NCBI GenBank assembly: GCA_002633005.1
Contig: NMRA01000092.1
Coordinates: forward strand, 885,569-949,568
Direction: 5' to 3'
Source of the DNA: Phoronis australis
Lineage: Eukaryota > Phoronida > Phoronidae
Length of the DNA: 64,000 nt
The notes beneath the pieces are model-generated. The model saw only the letters and a list, made by a program, of their open reading frames with translations, was not told the origin of the DNA and searched no databases. Of this stretch, positions 37,601 through 48,700 are shown piece after piece (the first letter of the stretch is position 1; each line of letters starts with the position of its first letter). The translations under genes and the position numbers were made by a program.

Positions 37601-39918
37601 GGAATCCACATGCAAAAATTCACGTCATTTGCTCTTCCCATAAAAAATGCGACAGCAGAGCGATTGAAACCGTGTGAACATGCCCCACAGCCGCCATCTT
37701 GAAGGTGACTTCCGGTTCAATAATTTTTTATAAAAGCTTATTAAACTCAACAAACACGTGACCAGTTTGAAAGTGATTGGTTTGCAATTGCGCCCTCTAC
37801 AGGAGAAAACGTTTTTAGCCCTATTTCGGGGTGCGCATGCGCCACGTCCAATATTTCCGCCATCTTTAACCGGAAGTCAACGATTTTCTGCACAATTGTA
37901 GCACATGCGTTCTAGTATATTTGTACCGATTTTCAGCCATGTAGGTCGAAAAATGCGGCCTCTACGAGTATTTGACTGTGAAATCGGATACAAAATGGCC
38001 GCCACGTCCGCCATTTTGAATCCGATCATGACCAAAAACAATAGCGTTCCAGTGATTCCCAATCTACATGTTGTGTGCAAATTTTGTGAAAGTCGGACGA
38101 AAATTGCGACCTGTAGAGAGCGAACAAACAAAAAAAAAAAAAACTTGCTGTCAGACCAACATACTTGGCGGAAAAATTCCGCCAAGTAAATACAAATATA
38201 ACAGACATTTCTAATAGAAAACATGAAACAGAATGAGAATATCATTCACACATTCACTCATTCACACGATATCCCCCTCATAAATTCATACGTAAATTAC
38301 CAAATCTATGTTTCAATTAAACATTATTATTCAATTGATTAAATTTTTAGTTCATGAAATGGAAATTAGGCATCAATCACTTCCGCAGCCATTTTTGTTG
38401 CAGTACACCATTACAAGCTGCATTACAAGTGAAGCTTGTAGTGCAGGTGGTGGCTCCCCCTGGTGTATGTGCATGTCTTGAAATGGCTGTAGTTTATGCA
38501 CATTTGTTCCAATCTGATACTTTTTATTAATTAATACTCAATCTAATACATGTCAACATCATCCATTTTGTAATGGACAAGCCAAGTTTCAATTACATAA
38601 TAAAAAAATTGCTCCTTGATTTACTTCTGAATCGGTGTTTCACACATAGGCACACGTGCCTCATTTCGGCATAGGTGGAACATCACATAAAATCGCATGG
38701 GCGTAAATTTATGCACTTGAAACCCCAGCCATGGGGAGACAAGCATGGGGCGAACGTGAAATTTTTAGAAAAATAAAGAAAAATTTTCTTTAGAATCATC
38801 AAGTTTGACTAATTAGAATGCGTATGTCCAGTGGTCCTAATGCGATAATTTACGCAAATAAATTAAACCCAAAGTTGTCATTTACTAACTAAAGTGCTTC
38901 GAATGATAGAAATTTTACAACAGTTATTTGAAAACAGTGGTACACTACAGTTGCAACTTAAAATGTGGAGTTTTCAAAATACAAACTTTGATTGAGAACA
39001 ATGACAAAATTCTATGTTTCCGTCATACTGTAAGCTAAAGTTGAAGAATCAACCTTCCCAGAAAGGTGAAGGCAGCACCTCGGGTTCAGTCCAAACACAC
39101 GACCCTACTTTACCTCACACAGTTGACACAATCTTGGTGAGCATTAAGTTTAGTGTGAATCAGCTGTCTGCTTAGAGGATCAAACATCAGGATTGTCTTT
39201 CTCTCACACGCAGCCACCAGTAGACGTCTGTAAGGAGCAATATACCATGTACTGTGAAAGGGGCCATGCAGAGCCAGAACAACAATTCAATCACATAAAT
39301 ACAGACCTTAAAAGGGAATTATAGCATTTTCTGACACCATTTATGGCCAATTTGGCACACCTTACTTCCTCTGAAAGATATGAGCCTCTTAGTTGATTTC
39401 TGTGAATAAAAATTAATAAAAATAACCTTTGTTCAAACTAACTGAATTGTGTTCTGATTGGCCGAATCTCAGCTGCATTAGTTTCAATACCATGACAGAT
39501 ATGAAGCAATAAAGTAAATGCTCGTGCTCAAGATCTGCACCATGGCTAACACCAAAAAATTTGAACATTCGCAACAGTGGTGAAAGTCTTTAAAAAAAGT
39601 AAGAAAATTACTACTTTGGTTATTATTTTCGTTGAAAAGAGAAATTTGTACAATGCATGATTAAACATCTGAAAAATCAACAGGAAATAATGAACTCACC
39701 CATCATTGGAAAAATCAAAATTAAATATGCCACCATGGGTATTGGCGTCAGTTGAGGACGAATAGAAATGAAATGTTGAATACAAGTTGCGGTAGAAAAG
39801 GTCTTTTTCCTGACCACAGTTCCACATTCGAGAGCTGATTTCCCGATTGGACATCCATCTCCATGGAAACTGTTGCCATGACATCCTTATTACGCTGTTA
39901 TCAAATATATGAAAAACC
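31618..39918 (-). CDS. DCAF10: DDB1- and CUL4-associated factor 10 (DCAF10/WDR32), six coding exons
   Basis: Minus-strand exons: 39918-39700 (proposed ATG 39884), 39227-39114, 35826-35629, 34639-34315, 33716-33657, 32238-31618 (stop TGA). Phases close, giving 1503 nt and 500 residues. Diagnostic stretches: ACERKTILMFDPLSRQLI, FLDNRTFATCSDDTTVRLWD, WVKNIEFSSKDGLLVTSGFD, GYLLVIHDLDL, EWTCVHDIQ and GYIKELCFSSDGRLV, all close to human DCAF10. The WDxR motif (WDSR, residues 119-122) fits DDB1 binding in CUL4 ligases. The long human Gly/Pro/Ala-rich N-terminus is absent. The frame stays open upstream of the proposed ATG to an AG acceptor at 39919-39920, so an upstream exon may add residues. Relative to human, about 95 acidic Ser-rich residues (303-397) are inserted before the last WD repeats. 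Confidence 0.93.
32239..33656 (-). other. Last intron of DCAF10 (1.4 kb)
   Basis: It separates the 20-codon exon 33657-33716 from the terminal exon. No other exon was recognised. The minus-strand open frames at 32627-32884 overlap each other in different frames and have no supporting similarity. Confidence 0.5.
36650..38188. mobile_element. Probable composite insertion bounded by CTTGGCGGAA repeats
   Basis: 'cacttggcggaatt' near 36660 and a 25-base palindrome of the same word near 38164-38188 bracket a unit with an internal tandem duplication and a poly-A run (38133). It has no coding frame of note. The class is not recognised. Confidence 0.4.
36746..37480. repeat. Tandem duplication inside a mobile-element cluster
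   Basis: The block starting 'aacattcatgtgactagcga' at 36746 recurs at 37171 and stays alignable to 'tctatctaaagtggtagttt' near 37470. The second copy is about 100 bases shorter through internal deletions. Both include 'caacatgacggacgagc' and 'agtagacgtcgtagcgcaaa'. Confidence 0.85.
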
Positions 39919-40179
39919 CTGTAACAAAATGTTGTGATGCCAATTATTAAACATGGCAATTTTCCAGCCTTAAATATCAAGTATGTTGATAAAATGCTCA
40001 AACTTTAGTTCAATATAAAACAAGCTAATGATGAAGTTTATATTTATTGAGAAATTTGACATGATAACGTTACACACCTGCACAGTGGAATGAGTATCCG
40101 GATTGACTGGTTGGCCAGTCTGGATACAGCTGTGTCCTTATCAGTTTGACAGTGGCAACCGAATGTTTACATAGTGCAT

Positions 40180-40430
40180 CGACACGTTCCAAGAAACGAA
40201 CTTAACGTCATTTCGAACTTAAGTCTAAGATTTGTCTCAACCTCCAAACTTTGAAACTTCCACATCCAGTAAGTTTCATCAAATTTAAGACAAAACTTAA
40301 GTCAAAACTTTATAAGTCAAACTTAAGATCATTTTTCTGGAACAAACTTAACACAAAATTAGTTTTATCTTAAAATTGCCTCAAATTTCAAGATTAGTTT
40401 TAGCTAAGTCAGTTTGCTTGGAACGGGCCC
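40180..40430. mobile_element. MITE-like element with CGTTCCAAG termini
   Basis: The left terminus is acacgttccaagaaacgaac and the reverse of the right terminus is ggcccgttccaagcaaactg. About 250 bases of 'aacttaag'-rich filler lie between, without coding potential. Confidence 0.6.
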
Positions 40431-40891
40431 TAGCTCTCTTATTGTCTGCTTACATCTGATAACCTCACGTAATCCAGCAATTATGTTGTAAACAGTGGGC
40501 CTGACACCAACCGATATTTAAAAAGACTATTTGCAAATGACTTTCAACACATGTCATGAAGCAGATGTGTTTTGCTTGAAATACTCTTACCAAAAAACTG
40601 CGAATGTAGAAAAATGGTGGACTTTCAGAGAAATTAGACTAAACTTTCACCTGCTGATTCCTTTGTGTGACTGTAAGCTCTGACCACCTTAACGACAGTA
40701 TTGTGTACCAACTCAAAAGGCTTGTGTGACAAGTTTAATCAAGCACGACTCTAGATTAGATTATGACAGTGGAAATTTCTTGATTTTTACACTCCAGGAG
40801 AACAGTACCTTATGGAATTCAGACTCTGCCATCTTGTCTGCTAAATTAAAGAGCATAGCCTACTATTCTGGTCAAATAGGAGACTTTATAT

Positions 40892-40905
40892 CCACCAGGT
40901 GGCAC
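40892..40905 (+). promoter_or_regulatory. CTCF-core-like site upstream of DCAF10
   Basis: CCACCAGGTGGCAC matches all 14 positions of the published CTCF core CCASYAGRKGGCRS. It lies about 1 kb upstream of the DCAF10 start codon. Binding is inferred from the motif only. Confidence 0.4.
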
Positions 40906-41763
40906 TAATGAGCAAAGGCCGTTCTTTCACCACTTGAGTAGACTGGGAGCAGAAGGCAGTGCATTGCCTATGGGATAACAGTTCCAGGTGACTACTAGAC
41001 TGCAAGCATCTATACACAGGCCTATAGGAAGGCAAAAATTATTGGGGGGTACAAACCATTTCGACTACCCTCCCCGTCGCCAACACCACCCTCCCTCATC
41101 CTGCCCCCCACCCTCCCAGCCCCGCGCTCCCGATACCACATATTTGTACGGAATCTCCACTTCCGCCCTAGGTGGGGAACAATCCTGGGGACTGCAGCCA
41201 TCAAGATTTGAGTAAACGTGAACCGACACGGAGAGTTATAACAAGCCTAGGACCAGACCGGTAGCAAGCAGCCTGAGGCTCCTGGAGCTGTATCAAAAAG
41301 CTACAGCAGTGTGAAAATACGGAACTCCCGATAAACTAAAGCTAGCTGCTGGTCAGCTCAGCCATGATTTACTTGAGACAGGCAGCTCGTACCACCGTCT
41401 GCGCTGGCTTTGAGGTCAAGATGCGTTTTATTGTGACCCAGTTTCGGAAAAACTTTATTTTATTATGGTCATTCTTTGAAGGAGTTTTTTTTGAAAAGGT
41501 CAGGCCCTGAGGTCTGCGCCACTTCCCACATTACAAATGCTTTTTATGATGCTTGCAAACAGAAATGTTGAATATAAAAAGTATCGGCACAAACATTTTT
41601 AGGGGAAGGTGAAGATAATAAACACGTTTATTTTTACCTTGCCTTCCCAATGTCTTAAAATAAAAGAACAACCTTGTCACCATGACAACAGTATTTGAGT
41701 GAGGATCAAGCGTGCGCGGAAACAAGATCAAAGAGTAATATTCAGACTGGTAGGCCCAGCATC

Positions 41764-41842
41764 AAAAGTGTTTTGAGAACAAGTTACTGCCACTGAAAAG
41801 GCCTGTTATTCAGTGGGAGTAATTGGGTCTAAAAGCACTTTT
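41764..41842. repeat. Foldback hairpin element, divergent copy 3
   Basis: The core GCCTGTTATTCAGTGG (41800-41815) is flanked by arms AAAAGTGTTTTGAGAAC and a right arm containing AAAAGCACTTTT that pair with several mismatches. It is a relative of the elements at 5602 and 8196. Confidence 0.6.
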
Positions 41843-42895
41843 AAAAAGGGACTATTATGGATCAAAGGGTACCAGCAAATACCACACCCACTCTCAGCCA
41901 CCGTGTTGAGGGGTCCAGAGACCTAGATACACTTTTAGAATGTTGGTCTGTGTGTGATGCATAGGAATTATCTTTCCCCCAAGTCCAAGATTAGCTAAAT
42001 AATAGCTAAAATGGCAATATCTGTTTCATAAACAATTGGTAATTTTTTATCAAGTTAAGTTTGTCGGCTGTGTCAATGCGACACAGGTGTCAGCTATTCT
42101 GGCCCACTTCAAACAGTGTTACTGTCAATGCAAAATAGGACTTCCGAGATCTTCAAAAAAGGCACTATTAAAAAACTGAGCGACCTACTTAAAGTAACTT
42201 TCTTTGGGGTGGGTGACTTGGTTTTTGGCTTAGTTGCCAGGCTTTTGAGGCCAGGGATCTTGGATGTCCCTCCTCTTATAGCGAACTTCGAGGGTTTAGC
42301 AGTGGGAATCGTAATTCCTGCGTACGCGGTATGATGTAGGTACCACAACACATACAAAGCGTACGTAGGCCTGAGCCTACTACGGTGGTCAAGGACAAGG
42401 ACTTGCTGGACTGACGACCGCAAAATGAGCACGCGGGACTAAGCAATTGGTCTCAGGTAATCTCGGGGTATATAGGTCAGATATGCAATATCCAATTCGC
42501 TCTCCATATTACCCAACAGAGGTAGGGTGGTGTGACTTGTGCCCGTGTTCATAAGCTTGCTCTTTCTGCTTCGTCAACATCAGCCATTACGAATCTCCAC
42601 GACATCTGACGGACATCGGGTAAAACTAGTCGTCGGTGAGACTGGCGGAACTTGCTGCATGTCTGTGCGACGGTGAACGTGGAATCTAGTGCTTATCTGA
42701 TCACGCACAGCACGCTGGACACGAAGGCAATCATGGCACGAATGGGTGTAATGCACGAGGTCGAAAAATTGTTGCTGCGTTTAAGCGTACGTATTCGTAA
42801 CTTAAAAAACTGCAGCTAGGGGTTCTCATTTAATAGCTCATTGTACAATCTTAGTACTTTAGTTTTGTGCTGACAGGTGCTGCACTGCTATGCCC

Positions 42896-43130
42896 CAGTG
42901 ACAGATCTACGTTTTCAGTAAGGGGGGGAGGGTTAGGATTCGAGCGAATCCGAGGCTCATAACGCTGAGCGGACGGAAGGTCGGGAGGGGGTTTCCCCCC
43001 TCTCGTGTAAGATTTATTGTGTTTTTAGTAGCTCAAGTTATTTCGTTTTTCTGGCGAATATTTTTTCAATTTTTATTGTTGATCCCGTTCTGAGGGGGGG
43101 GGGGNNNNNNCCCCTGTAGATCCGCCTCTG
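42896..43130. mobile_element. hAT-like element with near 8-bp duplication; contains an assembly gap
   Basis: The ends are CAGTGACAGATCTACG and the inverse of CAGAGGCGGATCTACA. It is flanked by ctatgccc and ctatgcta (six of eight identical), consistent with an 8-base hAT duplication. Six Ns (43105-43110) interrupt a G run that continues as a C run. Confidence 0.6.
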
Positions 43131-43882
43131 CTATGCTAGTGATATCTGTTACGAACCATACACGCCAAACCAGCGCGAGATCCTGTATTCTTGCGGTACG
43201 TCGCAAAGCTTCAGAAAGTGTCCAAAACTTACAGTTTACGACAAGTACGGTACATAAGAAGTCTAATACGGATTGTTCATGGGTGAAGATTCGGCTAAAT
43301 CCCAATCAAGGTCCATATTCGAGAGTTGACTGTGTTACGGTCTAAAATAGTTTTTTTGGTCACTTACCAAATGCCAACTGAATTTCATATGCAAAGAGTT
43401 ATTTAGTCGTGCAAATTAAAAAAAGAATCATCGAAATTGGACAATGTATGAGAAGTTTATGCAAGTTTTTGTTTATGAATTTCATGCATTTTTAGAGTTA
43501 CGAGTGGCCATTTTAAAAATTACATTTTTCAACTGTCAACAGTAGAAAAGACATTTATTTTATTAAATAAGCAACTGCTTAGATATGACTGGGAATAACC
43601 TGGGTCTCTTTCAGAGTCACTTAGATGAAGTTGTGCTTAATCATTGAGAAATGGTAGGGTTCATCATAAAATGGGCACTCGTTACGAAATTTGTAAATTC
43701 TGTGTTTCTAACCCTCACCTACTGAAAAGAAGGTTAAAAACTAATGTTCACTCTCTGTAATAAAAAGAACTGCAGCAGAATATGTTGACCTAGGCAACAC
43801 AGCAAATAATTCAATATTCAAACAAACCAAAAGTTTGGATATTGCCTTATTAAAAATGGGCCAAAAAGGCTAACAAAATGTA

Positions 43883-44428
43883 GTGTACGTACCCCATGTG
43901 GAATTCAATAACACAAATGGTCATTGCAAATGAAATTATTGCCTTTTAAGTAACAACATGGTGCTAATTATCATCAAAGAAAAATAAATGGCCATACAAC
44001 ATTATGTTACCATGTGATGCAGAAACAGTGATGTAGTGTACATGCCTCCTTTTGTAGTGTACGTACCCCTATGTTTACAAATGCCATGAAATCAAAATAT
44101 CACTTAGTACACTGTAAGTAAGCAACATTGGTCATAGACAGTTTCCTTCCTTAAAAATGTTAGGTTAAAAGGGTGTTTATTGCAAATACATTTGTTTTTG
44201 AGTGAAATATTAGCTTTTGTGTAGGGTACGTACCCCAGTCTGGCCTATATTTTAACATATGCGTGTTTTCAAAGAATGACAGACGGGCACATGTATGCTG
44301 TACTTCTTATTTGTTCTCTTTGAATAGATTTGGTAAATGAAATAATTCTCAGTGGATTCTTAGTATTCATTATAAACCTGACAAGTCATTGAAATGTTGT
44401 GTACGTACCCCTGTGTAGTGTACGTACC
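43883..44428. repeat. Five dispersed GTGTACGTACCCC motifs
   Basis: Copies occur at 43883-43895, 44057-44069, 44224-44236 (GGGTACGTACCCC), 44399-44411 and 44418-44428, often preceded by tgta. A degenerate copy is at about 44037. Spacing between the first four is 174, 167 and 175 bases. Flanking sequence is not obviously repeated. Confidence 0.7.
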
Positions 44429-45738
44429 TTCAGCTTCTGTGCTATAAAGTAATGCCCACAAGTATTTTTACATACTGCTGTTCTCATCAGTGAACAGATG
44501 TTTCCAAAATGAATCCAGTCTGACAAAAAAAAACAAACAATTGACATTATCAAATTTGTGGGCAATAAAGTGCCACACAGGACTTGGCTAGTACTTAACA
44601 TCCTAGAAGACACATCATGTGACAACTGATGTTGCAGAGGCAGGTTCTCTATCTCTCAAGACAACTTGCAACAAAGCAACAAGCAGAGGCAGCACCATCC
44701 TTTGGTCACGTGCGGCGACATTACGGAGTTTGAGGTAAGTCAAAGCGGCTGTAGTATTAGAGGTAACCTGGAGATCTAAATTAATTGAATCTGCGCTGCA
44801 GAGGTGAGTGGAATATGTGGAGAACATGAACAGATGTGTAGGATAGTCCTCGTGCAATTTCAAGCGCCATTTATTAAGTGCCGTAAGTTGTCTATCCAGG
44901 CCCATCTAACTGTAACTCCAAAAATGTGTTTTTCGGTCGTGAAACTGATGACATTTCATTAAAAACAAATATTTGCCATCAAAAATTTTAGTTGCTCTGG
45001 GAACCATCCAAAAATACCATGAGTAATCTTTTAAAGGAAACAGAGACGGAATCTCATTTCGTATTCAGGTGCCCACTTAATGCCCACTAGCGTCTCTTTG
45101 GTGTCACAGCTAAGAATCTGTCATCGCCGTACCTAACTGCAACGGTAATTAATGTATTACTGTGATCATGAATTCTTTATTATATTATATACCCTTGTAT
45201 GACAAACCCTATTACCCCTCCCCCCATCTCTGTGAAAGTTCTTACGGTAAATGGAATGAGATTACTGGTTCACTGATTTATTGTTGAGAGTTTGCAAAAA
45301 CAAATGTCGTGTTGTCAAAATAGTATAACTTGTTGAATCACGCTAATCACGAATACACAACGAATAGGAAACAACAACACGTGCTTGACTAACATATTTT
45401 GTCACATTCATTTACAATGTTTTACAACCAATTTGGTCTTCCAAAATCTATTGGCAGTGGGTACAAGCAACAAAACATAACCAATATCAGATTTTCACGG
45501 TTATCAATTATTATTAGTTTTCTGAAAACCTATGCGTGTAGTTCTCGCTTTGGTTAACACAGACACAATGAGCACACATCAACAACAAGAACATTGTTTG
45601 TAAAGATGGCAGATTTTAATAAAAATAAGACATGCTGATGGTCTTTCAATTACCACAAATCTCAGCTAAACGTGGGTCAAATTTTAGAGTTTCGGCAGCT
45701 AGTCCAACCCCTTAATTTGCCCCTCGTGTGAGTTAGAC

Positions 45739-48700
45739 CTACTTTCGTTTTCCTGCAAACATGCCATTCATCATATTACCATACATACTCATCAGTTCAG
45801 ACCAGAATGTCTCACCAGACATCATGCCCTCGGAGACCATTTCATTTAATCCGCCGCTTGCGCCACCGAACATTGGTGCACCTCCCATCTGGCCGCCTCC
45901 CATCTGGCCGCCTCCCATCTGGCCGCCTCCCATCTGGCCGCCTCCCATCTGGCCGCCTCCCATCTGGCCGCCTCCCATCTGGCCGCCTCCCATCTGGCCG
46001 CCTCCCATCTGGCCGCCTCCCATCTGGCCGCCTCCCATCTGGCCGCCTCCCATCTGGCCGCCTCCCATCTGGCCGCCTCCCATCTGGCCGCCTCCCATCT
46101 GGCCGCCTCCCATCTGGCCGCCTCCCATCTGGCCGCCTCCCATCTGGCCGCCTCCCATCTGGCCGCCTCCCATCTGACCCCCGCCCATCTGTCCTCCATT
46201 CATCTGACCTCCACCCATCTGGCCCCAGTCCATTGTGCCAAAGGAGCTTGTATTGAAATATTTACTGAATGGTCCAAAGTTCCCCATCTGGCCCCCGCTC
46301 ATCTGTCCCCCGCCCATTTGGCCAAAGGAGCTTGCATTGAAATATTTACTGAATGGTCCAAAGTTCCCCATCTGGCCCCCGCCGATTTGGCCACCTTGGG
46401 CGCCAGATCCGCCCATTTGGCCGCCCTCACCGCCAAATCCGCCCATTTGGCCGCCCTCACCGCCAAATCCGCCCATTTGGCCGCCCTCACCGCCAAATCC
46501 GCCTAAACCACCCATTTGGCCTTCAGCTCCAAGTGGGAAACCGAAAAATGGATAAATGGGAAAGACTGGAATGTAAATGGGTGTGGCGCCACCCATGCCA
46601 CCTTGTCCCCCCATTCCAGCCTGGCCGCCCATTCCTGGGAATCCCCCGCCTGCTGCGCTGCCATTAAAGAACTGGGAAAAATTGAAATTCTTCAATGACG
46701 ACATAATATCGGAAAAGTTAAAGTTGTTGTTGGCGCTGAAGTTGTACTTTTTCTGCATTTCTTGGAGTTGTTCTTGCGCATTCTTCATCGCCGACTGAAA
46801 TTCGGAAAAGTTGAATTTCTTGATGTCGCTGACGTTATACTTCTTCTGCATTTCATTGCCAGCGTTTTCAATTTTCGTTCTTTGTTCTTCGACTGCGCTT
46901 TTCATCTTATCTAACTGGGCGTCTACGTCGGTATCATCCGTCTCCCTATCAACATCAAACAAAATGGGTAAATTGAAATATGTCACGTTCAAATAGTGAA
47001 TGCCTTAAAAATTAATAAATGCTTCTATTTAGTTCCATGCTCCTATGCGTGAAGCTGCGCAAGTATATCCGAAATTAGGCGCATGCTCCTTTAAGCAGAG
47101 CACTTGATCATAAAACACAGAGCAACTTTTTGATGTGAAACTTAAATGGCAGATGACTGTGTAAATGAACTGTACAAAGAAATGACTAGAGACACAAAGA
47201 AGACGTGCGCCTAAACAGGAGGTTGTCGTTTGTGCTCGTAAGTGAAGCACAGGTCATGCGCTTACAGTGAAACATTTGGGCACAAATTCGTTGAAAAGGC
47301 ATAATTTTGGCTATACATGTGCGCGGGCAAACTAGGTATATATAATATTTTTCTGTTGTGTGTTGTTATTTGTTTAGTTATCTGTGCTCTGTTTATGTCC
47401 TAGCGTCCCAAGATCTATAAATTTGCAATCGTTTACTAAATACGTGCAGAACATTTCAGTTGTGTTCCCGAGTTTTTCAGAATTCCTGAAAATTTGCAGG
47501 GACCTTTTCACGGCCATTATTTCCACTTATCGTAACCCCCCCTATCGGCGGCATTGAAAAGATATCTGTGAGACCAGGAAGACGTAATGTGTTTCATTTA
47601 ATTAAATAAATTTGTGTCTCAATGCAAATAAAAATTTAATTCTCGTGGGAATGGCATTTTCTGGATAGCCATAACCATCTTAAGTCCATAGCATATTTTC
47701 GCACATTTTGTTTTTCTTTTCGAATAATAACTGCAAATGGAATTTATCCGTAATCCGTTTTATTTTTACTAGTTTCACTATTTTAAATTCCAAGTGGTTT
47801 CAAGGAAATCGGGTTAATTACATGATGGACATTGAGCAGTCGGCGGCGTAGACTCCAAAAGCACCCAGATGTTGCCCTGGTTTTCTTCTTATACACATAA
47901 CTGCGGAAATTGGCAGTCAAAAGTTCAACATTTTGAAGACGACAAATCCAGTGGCGCGATCCGAAGTTATAATGGTACGGCATATCATTCGCCAATTTGA
48001 ACGCTTGTTTGACGAATAAGACGTTTGATGCTTATTTCATTTTAATCGCCATTAATTTTTTATGCTCGACAAATGTTCTTCATTTTTCCAAATGAGTGTT
48101 TTAGAAACAATTACATGAAATTTCTGATAAAGCGTAAGGGGACCTTTTCTGCAATAAGCCCCCGTTCCGTAGAAGAAAACTTGTACCTTACTAAGAGGAG
48201 TAGAGATTTTTGTCTTGTTAATAACTTACAGCTGTTAATCCTCGACATCATACTCGCCGCGAAATACTTGACATACCGTAGAGCCGGATTTAAAACAATA
48301 TCGAACTGTCAGTTCTAACACTTCCTGATCTCAGAAATCAAACTTAGGTTGACCAAGGAACTAAATGAGCGTAATTTAGGATTAGTAAGTGATCTAAATC
48401 AAAATTTATTCTTTTTACGCAAGAAGGAGGGTTAATAGACGGTGAAGGTGGGTTAATAGACGCTTTGATCAAAACCTTTTACCGAGTTTTTCAGGGAAAA
48501 GGAGTCGATATTTGTCACCAAATGATGGACGGCAATGATGGTTTATCGTTTTTGCTCTATCTTTTAGAGGAACTAAATCAATATTTGTCACCAAATGATG
48601 GACGGCAACGATGATATATTGTTTTTGCTGCAATCTAATGAGATGGAATAGATGGGATTTCCTTTACATTCTTAGAATGAGACGATTAGTTTTTCGAGCG

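Larger units (their letters stand above)
35827..39113 (-). other. Large DCAF10 intron with mobile-element cluster
   Basis: This 3.3-kb intron holds a partial tandem duplication (36746-37480), a segment with repeated GCCGCCAT and CCGGAAGT motifs (37680-38020) and a palindrome ACTTGGCGGA...TCCGCCAAGT at about 38164-38188 that matches 'cacttggcggaatt' at about 36660. The span 36630-38190 is probably one composite insertion. No gene is supported in it. Confidence 0.5.
39885..45738. other. Region between the DCAF10 start and the Gly/Gln/Met gene; no gene established
   Basis: It should contain the DCAF10 promoter and any 5' untranslated exon, which I could not place. It holds a MITE (40180-40430), a perfect CTCF-core match (40892-40905), a foldback element (41764-41842), a hAT-like element with an assembly gap (42896-43130) and a run of GTACGTAC motifs (43883-44428). 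Adjacent minus-strand frames at 44386-44625 and 44615-44905 could be a decayed gene but match no family I know. Confidence 0.5.

Noticed and set aside
37877-38245. 122-residue minus-strand and 94-residue plus-strand frames
   Set aside because: They overlap each other inside the mobile-element cluster of the DCAF10 intron and include a poly-A run. No similarity or splice context.
42109-42432. 107-residue minus-strand frame and its plus-strand counterpart
   Set aside because: Composition is basic and biased, no family is recognisable, and the region lacks splice signals tying it to DCAF10.
45761-46256. Long plus-strand open frames encoding PPPIW and RLPSG repeats opposite the Gly/Gln/Met gene
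   Set aside because: They are by-products of a stop-free 15-base repeat. The minus strand has the signal peptide, splice sites and TATA box.
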